Positions 23,934 through 32,329 of a stretch of 64,000 nt of DNA are shown here, piece after piece. The notes beneath the pieces are model-generated. The model saw only the letters and a program-made list of their open reading frames with translations, did not search any database and had not been told where the DNA came from. The DNA is from an uncultured Pseudomonadota bacterium (GTDB lineage: Bacteria; Pseudomonadota; Gammaproteobacteria; Methylococcales; Methylomonadaceae): assembly GCA_903918375.1 (NCBI GenBank), contig CAIXED010000001.1:62001-126000 (forward strand). The letters are read 5' to 3'. Both the position numbers and the translations under genes were made by a program. Within the stretch, counting starts at the first letter, position 1, and each line of letters opens with the position of its first letter.

Positions 23934-25316
23934 TTAAAACGTCAACCGATAACTCGCCGCCACCCAATAATTAGGGGTTTCAGATTCACTGGTTGCGTTA
24001 ATGGTTGCGGTTGCGACACCGGGGCCGACGTGGGCTTCACCGCCAACCATGCCGCGTAGCCAATATTGGCGATAATTTTGTCCGGCAAAACTGTATTGAT
24101 TTAAGCCTAACAGCTCGACTTGGCTTGTGGTGCCTTGGGCTTCAAAACGATGCACGCCTTCTAAGCGAGCCAATAAATTGAAGTTATCATCCAAATTAAC
24201 CACCGCATCCAAACCAACACGGGCTTGGGTGCCTTGTTCGCTACGAGCTTGCCAACGGGCTGGAAAGCCACCACCGGTTTCAGTGTAGCCACCAACTCGG
24301 GTGCGGGTAAAACTGTAGCTGGCGTAAGGGGTAAATTGGGTTAATGGCAGGCTAAATGCGTTTAGCCAATCTAAACGGATTCGACCAGCAGCAGTATCGG
24401 CATCGGCTTGGCCGCGGGAAATGGCTTGGGTTCCAGCATTGAGATAGCCTCGACGTATCACGGCATCGCCAAAATTGTAGTAACCGCTAAGGCTTAGATG
24501 TAAGGGAGTACTGGCAATCGGGGTAATCACTTCTGGCATCAGATAAGTACCGTCAATCGTGGTGTTGCCGCCCCAAACACTGGCTTGATCGCTGTAGCTA
24601 CGACCAACGGCCATTTTCAAAGTAGCGCCAGCTAAACCATAGCCGTAACCTAATTCACCGACCGCGGCTTGGCCGTCCATTTGCCGATAATCACTACGCC
24701 CCCAATCACCACCCAACCAAGCGCTATGTCTGCCGTTACTTAATAAGCCACGCATTGGATTACCGTGTGCGCCGTTGATGGTTAAATCGGCATCACGTAA
24801 ACCTAACAAAGGAATCGCGGTTGAAGCTTGTAAGCTGGAAGCGTAATTAACAGTATCGATTAAGCCATTGCCATAGCTATTGTTCACTCTAGCGATAAAA
24901 CCGTGGTTGTTAGCTAATTCACCGACAACGACTGAGCCATCAGTATTCGTGGCGTAGGCAATATCGGTTTTTAACGCTGAATCAACCTGAACACCGTTAT
25001 CAGATAACCATTTTTCAACCGTTTGCATACCGGTTTCACTGGTCCAGCGATAAGCGCGATAAGCATTGTTATCGGCACCATCATTTGCGGTACCAACAAT
25101 CACTAAACCGTTACCACTGACATCAGTGGCTATTGACGAATTACCGTCATTTAGAACACCTAAATTGGTCATACCGGTTGCAGCTGTCCATCGGAAAGAT
25201 CCTCTGCTAAACTCATTATTGTTATAAAAATCAGATTGCCCAACAATAACACTACCGTCATTGCTAACCCCCCAAGCAATGTCACGACTATTACCGAGTT
25301 GTCCTAAACTTTTCAT
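23934..25316 (-). CDS. C-terminal ORF of the split autotransporter: HAF repeats plus beta-barrel
   Basis: 460 aa from an internal ATG. The first ~130 residues carry HAF repeats (GVSNDGSVIVGQ, SFRWTAATGMTNLG). From about residue 190 the protein is an autotransporter beta-domain: alternating aromatic strands such as LHLSLSGYYNFGDAV and FTPYASYSFTRTRVGG, ending in the outer-membrane signature YRLTF with terminal Phe. As it has no signal peptide of its own, it is not expected to be exported unless the frame is restored. Confidence 0.75.
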   Translation of the reverse strand: MKSLGQLGNSRDIAWGVSNDGSVIVGQSDFYNNNEFSRGSFRWTAATGMTNLGVLNDGNSSIATDVSGNGLVIVGTANDGADNNAYRAYRWTSETGMQTVEKWLSDNGVQVDSALKTDIAYATNTDGSVVVGELANNHGFIARVNNSYGNGLIDTVNYASSLQASTAIPLLGLRDADLTINGAHGNPMRGLLSNGRHSAWLGGDWGRSDYRQMDGQAAVGELGYGYGLAGATLKMAVGRSYSDQASVWGGNTTIDGTYLMPEVITPIASTPLHLSLSGYYNFGDAVIRRGYLNAGTQAISRGQADADTAAGRIRLDWLNAFSLPLTQFTPYASYSFTRTRVGGYTETGGGFPARWQARSEQGTQARVGLDAVVNLDDNFNLLARLEGVHRFEAQGTTSQVELLGLNQYSFAGQNYRQYWLRGMVGGEAHVGPGVATATINATSESETPNYWVAASYRLTF

Positions 25317-26260
25317 ACCCTCAGCTTCAGTCCAACGAAAAGCAACGCTTTCCCAGTTGAGCCATTATCAGCATTACCAATAATTACACGTCCATCATTA
25401 CTAATACCATAGGCATCTGAATTTTTACCGTTATTTAAAAAACCCAAGCCAACCATTCCAGTTTGCTCTGTCCAACGAAAAGCCTGTGAATCAGAAGATT
25501 GATTTCCTCCAGAACCACTACCTACAATTATCTGTCCATTTTGATTAACATCGGCTGCGTAAGAACGGGTATATCCTGTCAAATAACCAAGCCCAACTAA
25601 ACCTGTTGATTGTGTCCAACGATACGCTTGATCTTGCACATGTGAATCGTTATGAACCTCACCCACAAGCGTATTACCATCACCACTAATTGCTACCGAA
25701 TTCACATGGGTATAACCCGGCAATGTTCCTATACTCTGAGCACCGCCTTCCGCTGTCCAGCGAAAAGTTCTCATCGCATTGTTCACAGAACCATCGTAAG
25801 AAGTACCTATTGCCACTAAGCCGTTATCACTGACATCGTATAACCAAGATTCCGAGCCATTGTTTAAGGTGCCGATTTCACGTATATCACCTGATGTACC
25901 AGCATTGACGATAGACAGGCTTGTCGATTGCGGAAAGAGTGTTGTTGGCGTAATGGTGACATTGCTCACTGGCGTTATGTTTACTGCAGTGTTGGGAGAA
26001 ATAGTTGCTGATGGTGTTAGACTTGCTGAAGTATTAATCGAACTACTACTTGTTGAAGATGAGGTACTTGCTGATGACGTTGCGCTTGTTGAATTATTAA
26101 TAGAAAGCGATCCTCCCGTAGAACTACTCCCTGATAATCCACTGGTTGCAAGATTCCCACCATTGAATATTGAAGTATTAGTATCAGCTTTAACATCAGT
26201 AATGAATGGAAGAGCCAAACTACTGGTCAAGGTTAAGTAAAAGAATGAAGATCGACGCAT
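25313..26260 (-). CDS. N-terminal ORF of the split HAF-repeat autotransporter
   Basis: The start is ATG 26260 (MRRSSFFYLTLTSSLALPFI), preferred over the TTG at 26293 because it begins at the signal peptide. Residues ~30-110 are low-complexity Ser/Thr/Asn; afterwards repeats of about 45 residues contain DVSDNGLVAIGTSYDGS and TFRWTAEGG-like units, the HAF extracellular repeat. The last 15 residues are out of frame with the repeat. Expected to be secreted, but without its barrel the fragment cannot be surface-anchored. Confidence 0.7.
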   Translation of the reverse strand: MRRSSFFYLTLTSSLALPFITDVKADTNTSIFNGGNLATSGLSGSSSTGGSLSINNSTSATSSASTSSSTSSSSINTSASLTPSATISPNTAVNITPVSNVTITPTTLFPQSTSLSIVNAGTSGDIREIGTLNNGSESWLYDVSDNGLVAIGTSYDGSVNNAMRTFRWTAEGGAQSIGTLPGYTHVNSVAISGDGNTLVGEVHNDSHVQDQAYRWTQSTGLVGLGYLTGYTRSYAADVNQNGQIIVGSGSGGNQSSDSQAFRWTEQTGMVGLGFLNNGKNSDAYGISNDGRVIIGNADNGSTGKALLFVGLKLRV

Positions 26261-26496
26261 GATTAGTCCGTATAAATATCGATTGATTTCCAAAAAAGGA
26301 GAATTTGAATGAAGTTGGCTAAAAATGGGCGTAGTTTAATAGCTTCCCAAAAAAGCCGTGGTTAAATGATGTTAAATCCTTTTTATTCAATAAGTTAATA
26401 AAAATAAAAATTTAAAACATCACTTAACGGTTTGTTTTTTCCACCACTTCCCCAGACAATAGCGCCATTCTCGATTAACGATTAAGACTCTTAAAT

Positions 26497-26895
26497 ATGT
26501 CTAACACTGAAGATATTCGTATTGATAAATGGCTTTGGGCTGCTCGATTTTTTAAAACCCGTAATTTGGCTGCCGATGCGGTGAATGGCGGAAAGGTGCA
26601 TGTCAATGGTCAGCGCTGTAAACCTAGTCGGGATTTGCGGGTTGGCGATGTCATTACTATTACTAAAGATCAAAATAATTGGGAAATTCGCGTTACCGAT
26701 TTGAATAAACAACGCCGCCCCGCCAAAGAAGCAGTAACTTTGTATAGCGAGGACCAAGCCAGCGTTAATAAACGGCTTGAGCAAATTGAGTTGCGTAAAC
26801 AGCAACAAGCCTTAATGCCGGCTTCGGAACGTGAGCGGCGGCCTAATAAAAAACAACGTCGGCAAATTCACCGTTTTAAACAAGACAGCGTGTAA
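26497..26895 (+). CDS. hslR: Heat-shock protein 15, S4-domain RNA-binding protein
   Basis: 132 aa. The S4 RNA-binding fold spans about residues 8-70: IRIDKWLWAARFFKTRNLAADAVNGGKVHVNGQ is the Hsp15/YrfH consensus. The C terminus is basic (RRPNKKQRRQIHRFKQ), also as in Hsp15. The protein recycles 50S subunits carrying blocked nascent chains. Length matches E. coli HslR (133 aa). It stands alone between the autotransporter and the lipoprotein gene. Confidence 0.93.
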   Translation: MSNTEDIRIDKWLWAARFFKTRNLAADAVNGGKVHVNGQRCKPSRDLRVGDVITITKDQNNWEIRVTDLNKQRRPAKEAVTLYSEDQASVNKRLEQIELRKQQQALMPASERERRPNKKQRRQIHRFKQDSV

Positions 26896-27008
26896 ACTAA
26901 CCCACAAAACAATAGCCACAATATCGGCTTCAATTTATCATTCTAAAAAAGACTATTTCGATACGGCTTAGCGTTAAGCCTGATTTCGCGTTACTTAAAG
27001 GACACTCC

Positions 27009-28772
27009 ATGTTGATACGCCCTGTTTTAGCGATTCCTTTTGCTTTGCTTGCCTCTGGCTTGTTGCAAGGTTGCGCCACTAACCGTCAAATCGCGGTCGA
27101 TTATCCTAAAACTGATACCACACCGTTGAAACCACTGAAATCACAAAGCGCTGTCACTGGCGATGATTACTATGTGCAGTTGGTTTCGCAATTTGAGTTT
27201 AAAGGTGACAATGCCTTGAAAGCCGGTTGTAGCGATATGGGTAGCCAGTACGAAAACAGCGATTTATCAGCAGCTTTGGTGTTTAACGTTCACAACGATC
27301 CGCTGAAATTTAAACGCGAAGCCAGTGGCTTTTTGTATCAAGCCGGCAATGGCAAATGTAATTTTAAACTGGAAACCAAAAAAGCCTATTTAACGCCTTG
27401 GTTGCGATTGGACTCTGCGCGAGATACTTCGGTTGATTACAAGTTTTTAACTAGTCACAGCCGTGAAACCAATTTATCGCAGGTGGTCGGTGATATTAAT
27501 TCGGCCAGCAATTTATTAGCGCTAACCGGTGTTGGTACCGGCGTTGCGATGCTAGGAAAACTCGCAACTAATTGGGTAGATAAAACACCACCTACCATTG
27601 CTAAAGCCGCACCATCAGCTAAATACAGTTCAGAAAACCATTCTTTACCATCGGTGGTCAGCTTAAATAGTGAAGGCGGCAGTTTAAATCACAGTCGTCT
27701 AGGTGTGTTTGAGGTGATTGATGCCGGCCTTAAAGCATGGGCTTCGGAAACCAAATTGTTAGGCGAATTGCATGTTTATCCAGAAATCACCAGTTCCTTA
27801 CTGTTAAAAACCGGCGCTGATGGCTTGCCGGATGCTCATGACTTATCCCTGGAAGAACTGTGGCGTTCGCCGATGCAAGGCGCTAATGGCGAACTGTCGT
27901 TGAAACAATTAATCGAACAAACTAACAAAGTTAATCTGCAACCCAATCTGCAAAATTACAGCGAATTAGAAGGCCAATGCCGCCAATTGAAATTGGTGAT
28001 GAAAGATTTAGGCTTTAATAAATTCGACCGTAACGCGGTGTTGTATTACTTCTTAAGTAAATCCCCCGATTGGAAAAACTTTAATATTTCCGCGCAACAT
28101 GCGATGACCGATAGCATTCGCCCGAAAGTATTAGAAGAATTTCATAGCAAAGACTTTGCGGGCTGTTTAGCTGATGAAGATTATTTGGCGATGAAAGCGA
28201 TGCACTTGGCTGTTAATAGCCAACAAGACTGGGAGTTGTTGACTAACTCCCGCCAAAAGAAAGAAGGCGCAATTAGCCCAATTCAGTCGGCAGCGCGTCA
28301 ATTGTTATCGGCAGTTAAAAATCCCGACAAAGATCAAATGACTCACCAGCTGTACCCGTTATTAATTAATGACAAAGCCGGTAATGGCAGCACGCTAGTA
28401 CAAAACCATCTCAGCAATTTTGGCTTGGAAACCTTGTTACAAGTGCCGAGTATTCCAGCAGAAGGTGTAGTGGTTAATGCCTCGCAATTAGCCGACATGT
28501 TTAGCGGTTTAGGCGTTGAAGCTTATAGCTGCGCCCGTCCTGCACAAGACCAAGGCCAACCTTTATCAAACATCGGCATTATTTTGTTTGCGACTAAAGC
28601 CGATAACCCGAAACAAAAAGGTGGCGCTCTGGAGTTTGAATTGGTACAAGGCAAAATCAGCCGCTTAACCTTTCAACACCCTTCATTTAGAGATTTTGAA
28701 CAGAATCTAAGCGATTACCCTGACTTGGGCGGTTGCCGGATTGACGCGGAATTTGTGAATAAGCTGCATTAG
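27009..28772 (+). CDS. Large predicted outer-membrane lipoprotein, unknown family
   Basis: 587 aa with a type II signal peptide (MLIRPVLAIPFALLASGLLQGC), lipobox LLQGC and acylation at about C22. The mature part has no membrane segment and no motif I recognise. It contains scattered cysteines (AGCSDMG, GKCNFKL, EGQCRQL, GGCRID) that may form disulfides. A Shine-Dalgarno AAAGGA precedes the ATG. Ten bases separate it from the DUF748 gene, so the two are probably one operon. A role in the envelope is inferred from location only. Confidence 0.75.
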   Translation: MLIRPVLAIPFALLASGLLQGCATNRQIAVDYPKTDTTPLKPLKSQSAVTGDDYYVQLVSQFEFKGDNALKAGCSDMGSQYENSDLSAALVFNVHNDPLKFKREASGFLYQAGNGKCNFKLETKKAYLTPWLRLDSARDTSVDYKFLTSHSRETNLSQVVGDINSASNLLALTGVGTGVAMLGKLATNWVDKTPPTIAKAAPSAKYSSENHSLPSVVSLNSEGGSLNHSRLGVFEVIDAGLKAWASETKLLGELHVYPEITSSLLLKTGADGLPDAHDLSLEELWRSPMQGANGELSLKQLIEQTNKVNLQPNLQNYSELEGQCRQLKLVMKDLGFNKFDRNAVLYYFLSKSPDWKNFNISAQHAMTDSIRPKVLEEFHSKDFAGCLADEDYLAMKAMHLAVNSQQDWELLTNSRQKKEGAISPIQSAARQLLSAVKNPDKDQMTHQLYPLLINDKAGNGSTLVQNHLSNFGLETLLQVPSIPAEGVVVNASQLADMFSGLGVEAYSCARPAQDQGQPLSNIGIILFATKADNPKQKGGALEFELVQGKISRLTFQHPSFRDFEQNLSDYPDLGGCRIDAEFVNKLH

Positions 28773-28782
28773 GAGTTGGCGG

Positions 28783-31662
28783 GTGTTTCCGAGTAAGTTA
28801 CAAAAAATCAGCGCCGCTAGTTTATCGGCAGCGCTGGGTTTATATGCCATCAGCGGTTTTTATCTATTACCAGCGATTGCTATCGCTAAATTGCCGACCT
28901 TGGTGGCAGAACAAACCGGCTACTCGGCTCAACTAAAAAACCTGAGTTTTAATCCATTTAGTTTTGAATTAAGCATCGATGAGTTGGCACTTAGCCGTGA
29001 ACAAAAAACCTTGCTGGCTTTTGAAAATTTGACCGTTGATTTGGCGGTTTGGAGCTCGATTTTTCAACAAAGCCCAGTGCTTGATCGAATTGAGTTACAC
29101 AAGCCCATCGCCAATATCGAACATTACCGCAATGGGCGCTTTAATTTCAGTGACTTGGCGGGTAGCGATAAACCCGCCGAGCAAGCTGAAGCGTCTGCCC
29201 CATTAAAATTAACCATTCATCAATTAGCGATAGCTGAAGGCCATTTAAGCTGGCAGGAAACCTTAGCCAATGGCGCACAAAGCGAAACCTTATTACCGGT
29301 CAATTTTTCTTTAACTGATTTCAATAGCCAATCAGCGGATAACAGTCATTTTGATTTAAGTTTTAACCCGACTTCGGGCGGCCATTTTCATTGGCATGGC
29401 GATTTCAGCCTAGTGCCTATGGCGTCTGTTGGGCAACTGGACTTAGACGATATTGCCCTTAACAAGATTTGGCAGTTGTTTTTGCAAGACTTAGTTCCAG
29501 TCACCATTAATGACGGTCGTTTGTCATTAAAGACTGATTATCAAGCCAATGATCATCAAGGAAAATTCAGTTTTAGCAGCAATAATGGCAATATTGAAAT
29601 CAAGCAATTACATCTTACCGAATCTGAAAATAAGCGCGAATTACTAACCATCCCGACCCTAAAAATTAACAATCTGAGCGCCAACAGCGATCAACAACAA
29701 GTCAGCATTAAAAGCGTCGCTAGTAGCAATGGCGACCTTAAAGCTTGGCTAGACGCTGATGGCCAAATCAACTATCAACAGCTGTTTAAATCTGAGCCGC
29801 CGGTTAATCCACCAGCGACGCCATCTGCGCCGGAAAAGCCTTGGCAAATTCAGCTAGGCCAATTAGCGCTCAACAACTATCGTTTGCTATTGAGTGATCT
29901 GGAACAAAAAAAACCAATCGCTGATTTAAACAAGCTTAATTTGACTATCGATAAACTGAGCAACCAAACAGGGCAAAGTTTCCCTCTGCAATTGAGCACC
30001 CAACTCAACCAATCTGCAACCATCGCTATCAAGGGCAATGTTAACGCTTCGCCGTTTAAAGCCAGCTTGAGCACCGATATTAAAGAACTAAAAATCAACA
30101 GTTTTCAAACCTATCTGGATCGATATATTAATCTTGAATTAGTTGATGGCGAATTAAATAGCCGCGGTAATCTTGAAATAAATTCAGCAGAAACTTTACA
30201 GCTTAATTTTAACGGCGATGCTAATTTAGCGAATTTAATCACCCGCGATAAAATCAAAAATAAAGATTTATTAAAATGGTCTGATTTACAGTTACAGAAA
30301 ATTGATTTTGATTTAGGCAAACAAACACTTAATCTCGAAAAAGTCATCTTTGAACAGCCTTACTTGAGATTAATGATTAAAAAAGACGGTAATACCAACA
30401 TCAGCGAACTCATCATTCCACAACCCAAACCTAGCAGTGACAAGGAATCAGGGGCAATGCTGGTTAATATCGGCAAAATCGAATTAAAACAAGGCCATTC
30501 CGATTTTGCTGATTATTCCTTAATCCTGCCGTTTGTTACTGAAATTAAAGCCTTGAATGGCTCGATTAACAGCATTTCCTCTGCACAAGAAAAGCCAGCA
30601 AAACTGACGTTACAAGGTAAGGTTTTTGATTTGGCTTTGGTCGATATAAAAGGCGATTATCAGCTTAAGAATGGCGATTCGGATATTACTCTGAGCTTTA
30701 CCCACATGCCTTTGCCATTAATTACCCCTTATATGGCTGAGTTTGCTGGTTATACCATCGAAAAAGGCCAAATGGCTTTAGACTTAAAATACACGATTAA
30801 AAATGGCGAATTACAGGCGCAAAATAGAATTTATATAGATCAACTAGCTTTAGGTGATCATGTCGAAAACCCTCACGCCAGCTCGTTGCCATTACATTTA
30901 GCCATTGCTTTATTAAAAGACAGTAGCGGCAAAATTAATTTGGATTTTCCTATTTCCGGCAGCCTCAATGATCCGCACTTTAGCTTTGAATCATTTATTG
31001 CCGATGCCTTTAGCAATCTGATCACCAAAGTAGCCGCCTCGCCTTTCACGGCTTTGGGTTCTTTGCTGGATCAAGACCGCGATTACAGCGCAGTCAAATT
31101 CAAGCCCGGCAGCAGCGACTTAAACCCTGAGGAAATTAGCAAACTGGATCAACTCGGCAAAGCTTTAAATACCAAAGCCGAGCTAAACATCGAAATTAAA
31201 GGCGTGTCTTATCAAAATCAGGATTGGTCGGCAATTCGTTTTGATTCGATTTTGGATATTTTACGCAAAATGAAATCCGGTGAATTACGTGATCAAGGTC
31301 AAAAAATTCGCTCTGAATACATTGAATTATCAGAATCTGAATACAAACGCTTAATTGTCAAATTCTTTAACGAAGTGTTTCCTTTAGAACCTGTCGAAGT
31401 GTCTTTATTCGGAACACCAAAACTAAAAAGCCAACCCGATGCCGATTTTTATGTGCTTGCTCGGCAAAAATTGGAATCAGCGATGCCACCAGAATCTCAA
31501 CGTCTGAATGATTTAGCTATCAGTCGAGCCAATAGCGTTGCCAAGTATTTGATCGAAAAATGCCAAGTCAATCGCGATAGCATTTATATTTTAGCTACCG
31601 AACTGAACACGGCTGAAAACCATGAAATCATTTCGATATTGTCGCTAAATGCTAGCCCTTAA
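28783..31662 (+). CDS. DUF748 / AsmA-like envelope protein
   Basis: 959 aa from a GTG start preceded by AGGAG. One N-terminal helix (SLSAALGLYAISGFYLLPAIAIA) anchors a long periplasmic region of repeated beta-strands typical of the AsmA/DUF748 superfamily: LSFNPFSFELSIDELAL, LDRIELHKPIANIEHYRNGRFNF, and near the end SLPLHLAIALLKDSSGKINLDFPISG. The last ~180 residues (VKFKPGSSDLNPEEISKLDQLGKAL, plus a later AISRANSVAKYLI stretch) resemble the OmpA-like tail seen in DUF748 proteins. AsmA-like proteins are thought to bridge lipids between membranes. Confidence 0.86.
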   Translation: MFPSKLQKISAASLSAALGLYAISGFYLLPAIAIAKLPTLVAEQTGYSAQLKNLSFNPFSFELSIDELALSREQKTLLAFENLTVDLAVWSSIFQQSPVLDRIELHKPIANIEHYRNGRFNFSDLAGSDKPAEQAEASAPLKLTIHQLAIAEGHLSWQETLANGAQSETLLPVNFSLTDFNSQSADNSHFDLSFNPTSGGHFHWHGDFSLVPMASVGQLDLDDIALNKIWQLFLQDLVPVTINDGRLSLKTDYQANDHQGKFSFSSNNGNIEIKQLHLTESENKRELLTIPTLKINNLSANSDQQQVSIKSVASSNGDLKAWLDADGQINYQQLFKSEPPVNPPATPSAPEKPWQIQLGQLALNNYRLLLSDLEQKKPIADLNKLNLTIDKLSNQTGQSFPLQLSTQLNQSATIAIKGNVNASPFKASLSTDIKELKINSFQTYLDRYINLELVDGELNSRGNLEINSAETLQLNFNGDANLANLITRDKIKNKDLLKWSDLQLQKIDFDLGKQTLNLEKVIFEQPYLRLMIKKDGNTNISELIIPQPKPSSDKESGAMLVNIGKIELKQGHSDFADYSLILPFVTEIKALNGSINSISSAQEKPAKLTLQGKVFDLALVDIKGDYQLKNGDSDITLSFTHMPLPLITPYMAEFAGYTIEKGQMALDLKYTIKNGELQAQNRIYIDQLALGDHVENPHASSLPLHLAIALLKDSSGKINLDFPISGSLNDPHFSFESFIADAFSNLITKVAASPFTALGSLLDQDRDYSAVKFKPGSSDLNPEEISKLDQLGKALNTKAELNIEIKGVSYQNQDWSAIRFDSILDILRKMKSGELRDQGQKIRSEYIELSESEYKRLIVKFFNEVFPLEPVEVSLFGTPKLKSQPDADFYVLARQKLESAMPPESQRLNDLAISRANSVAKYLIEKCQVNRDSIYILATELNTAENHEIISILSLNASP

Positions 31663-31747
31663 TCGGTTTGTACTATAATCGCGAATAAACCTAGCCTCAG
31701 CAGTTAAACTGTTGAGCATTATCGAATTTGTCATCAGGGAGAAAACA

Positions 31748-32194
31748 ATGAAAAGCCGATTTGCACATTATTTTTCAATACTTAGCTTAGCGATTGTCTG
31801 CTTATTTGCACCAAAGATGGCATCGGCACAATCGCTAACGTCTTGCACCATGACCTACAACCTAAGTGGCTTTTCTTTTATTTATAAGCAATATGACGGC
31901 ATCGGCAATATCAGCTGCAGTAATGGTGAACGCGCTCAAGTCGCTTTGGCATCAAAAAGCATAGGCTTTACACTGGGCAAATCCGAAATTCAGGGCACTG
32001 GCGTGTTTTCCGAAGTTAAAAACATTAACGAGATTTATGGCAGCTATGTCGCGCTGGAAGGCCACGCAGGAGCAACCAAATCGGTAGATGGGCAAGTCTT
32101 AACTTGTGGTGAAATTTCTTTAGCCTTATCCGGCAATGGTCGAGGCATCGATATTGGCGTCACGATTGGGGCGCTAACCATTTCTCGACGATAA
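31748..32194 (+). CDS. Small exported protein, unknown function
   Basis: 148 aa from ATG 31748 (Shine-Dalgarno AGGGAG), 12 codons into the tracked ORF. The signal peptide is FSILSLAIVCLFAPKMASA. The mature domain has cysteines in LTSCTMTY, GNISCSNG and VLTCGEI and a glycine-rich strand pattern (GEISLALSGNGRGIDIGVTIG), loosely reminiscent of DUF992-type exported proteins; I would not insist on this. A hairpin (32225-32255) follows the stop. Confidence 0.7.
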   Translation: MKSRFAHYFSILSLAIVCLFAPKMASAQSLTSCTMTYNLSGFSFIYKQYDGIGNISCSNGERAQVALASKSIGFTLGKSEIQGTGVFSEVKNINEIYGSYVALEGHAGATKSVDGQVLTCGEISLALSGNGRGIDIGVTIGALTISRR

Positions 32195-32224
32195 TATTTT
32201 TACCCTGCCTTTATAGATTAACAA

Positions 32225-32255
32225 CATGGCGTTTAAACAACTCACTAAACGCCAT
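32225..32255. terminator. Hairpin downstream of the 148-aa exported protein gene
   Basis: ATGGCGTTTA-AACAACTCAC-TAAACGCCAT: a perfect 10-bp stem. Only an interrupted T-rich tract follows, so it may be a weak terminator before rnr. Confidence 0.45.
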
Positions 32256-32329
32256 ACTCATTTCATATCATTCTTATTGCTGTTGGATGTTAATCATCCT
32301 GACACAGCCAAAACTTTAAAAAATCATCA

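Larger units (their letters stand above)
23934..26260 (-). pseudogene. HAF-repeat autotransporter, interrupted by a one-base frameshift
   Basis: Two minus-strand ORFs (25313-26260 and 23934-25316) form one gene. The first ends in ...TGKALLFVGLKLRV, but shifting frame at GGGAAAGCG restores ...TGKSVAFRWTEAEGM, exactly the repeat unit seen before and after (AFRWTEQTGM, YRWTSETGM). One missing A in the AAA run explains it. The whole protein would have a signal peptide, a Ser/Thr-rich linker, about nine HAF-like repeats and a C-terminal autotransporter barrel. It could be a true pseudogene, a phase-variable locus or a sequencing error. Confidence 0.75.

Noticed and set aside
23844-24059. Plus-strand 71-aa ORF overlapping the GGDEF end
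   Set aside because: It reads antisense to the autotransporter barrel and through the hairpin repeat; no family features.
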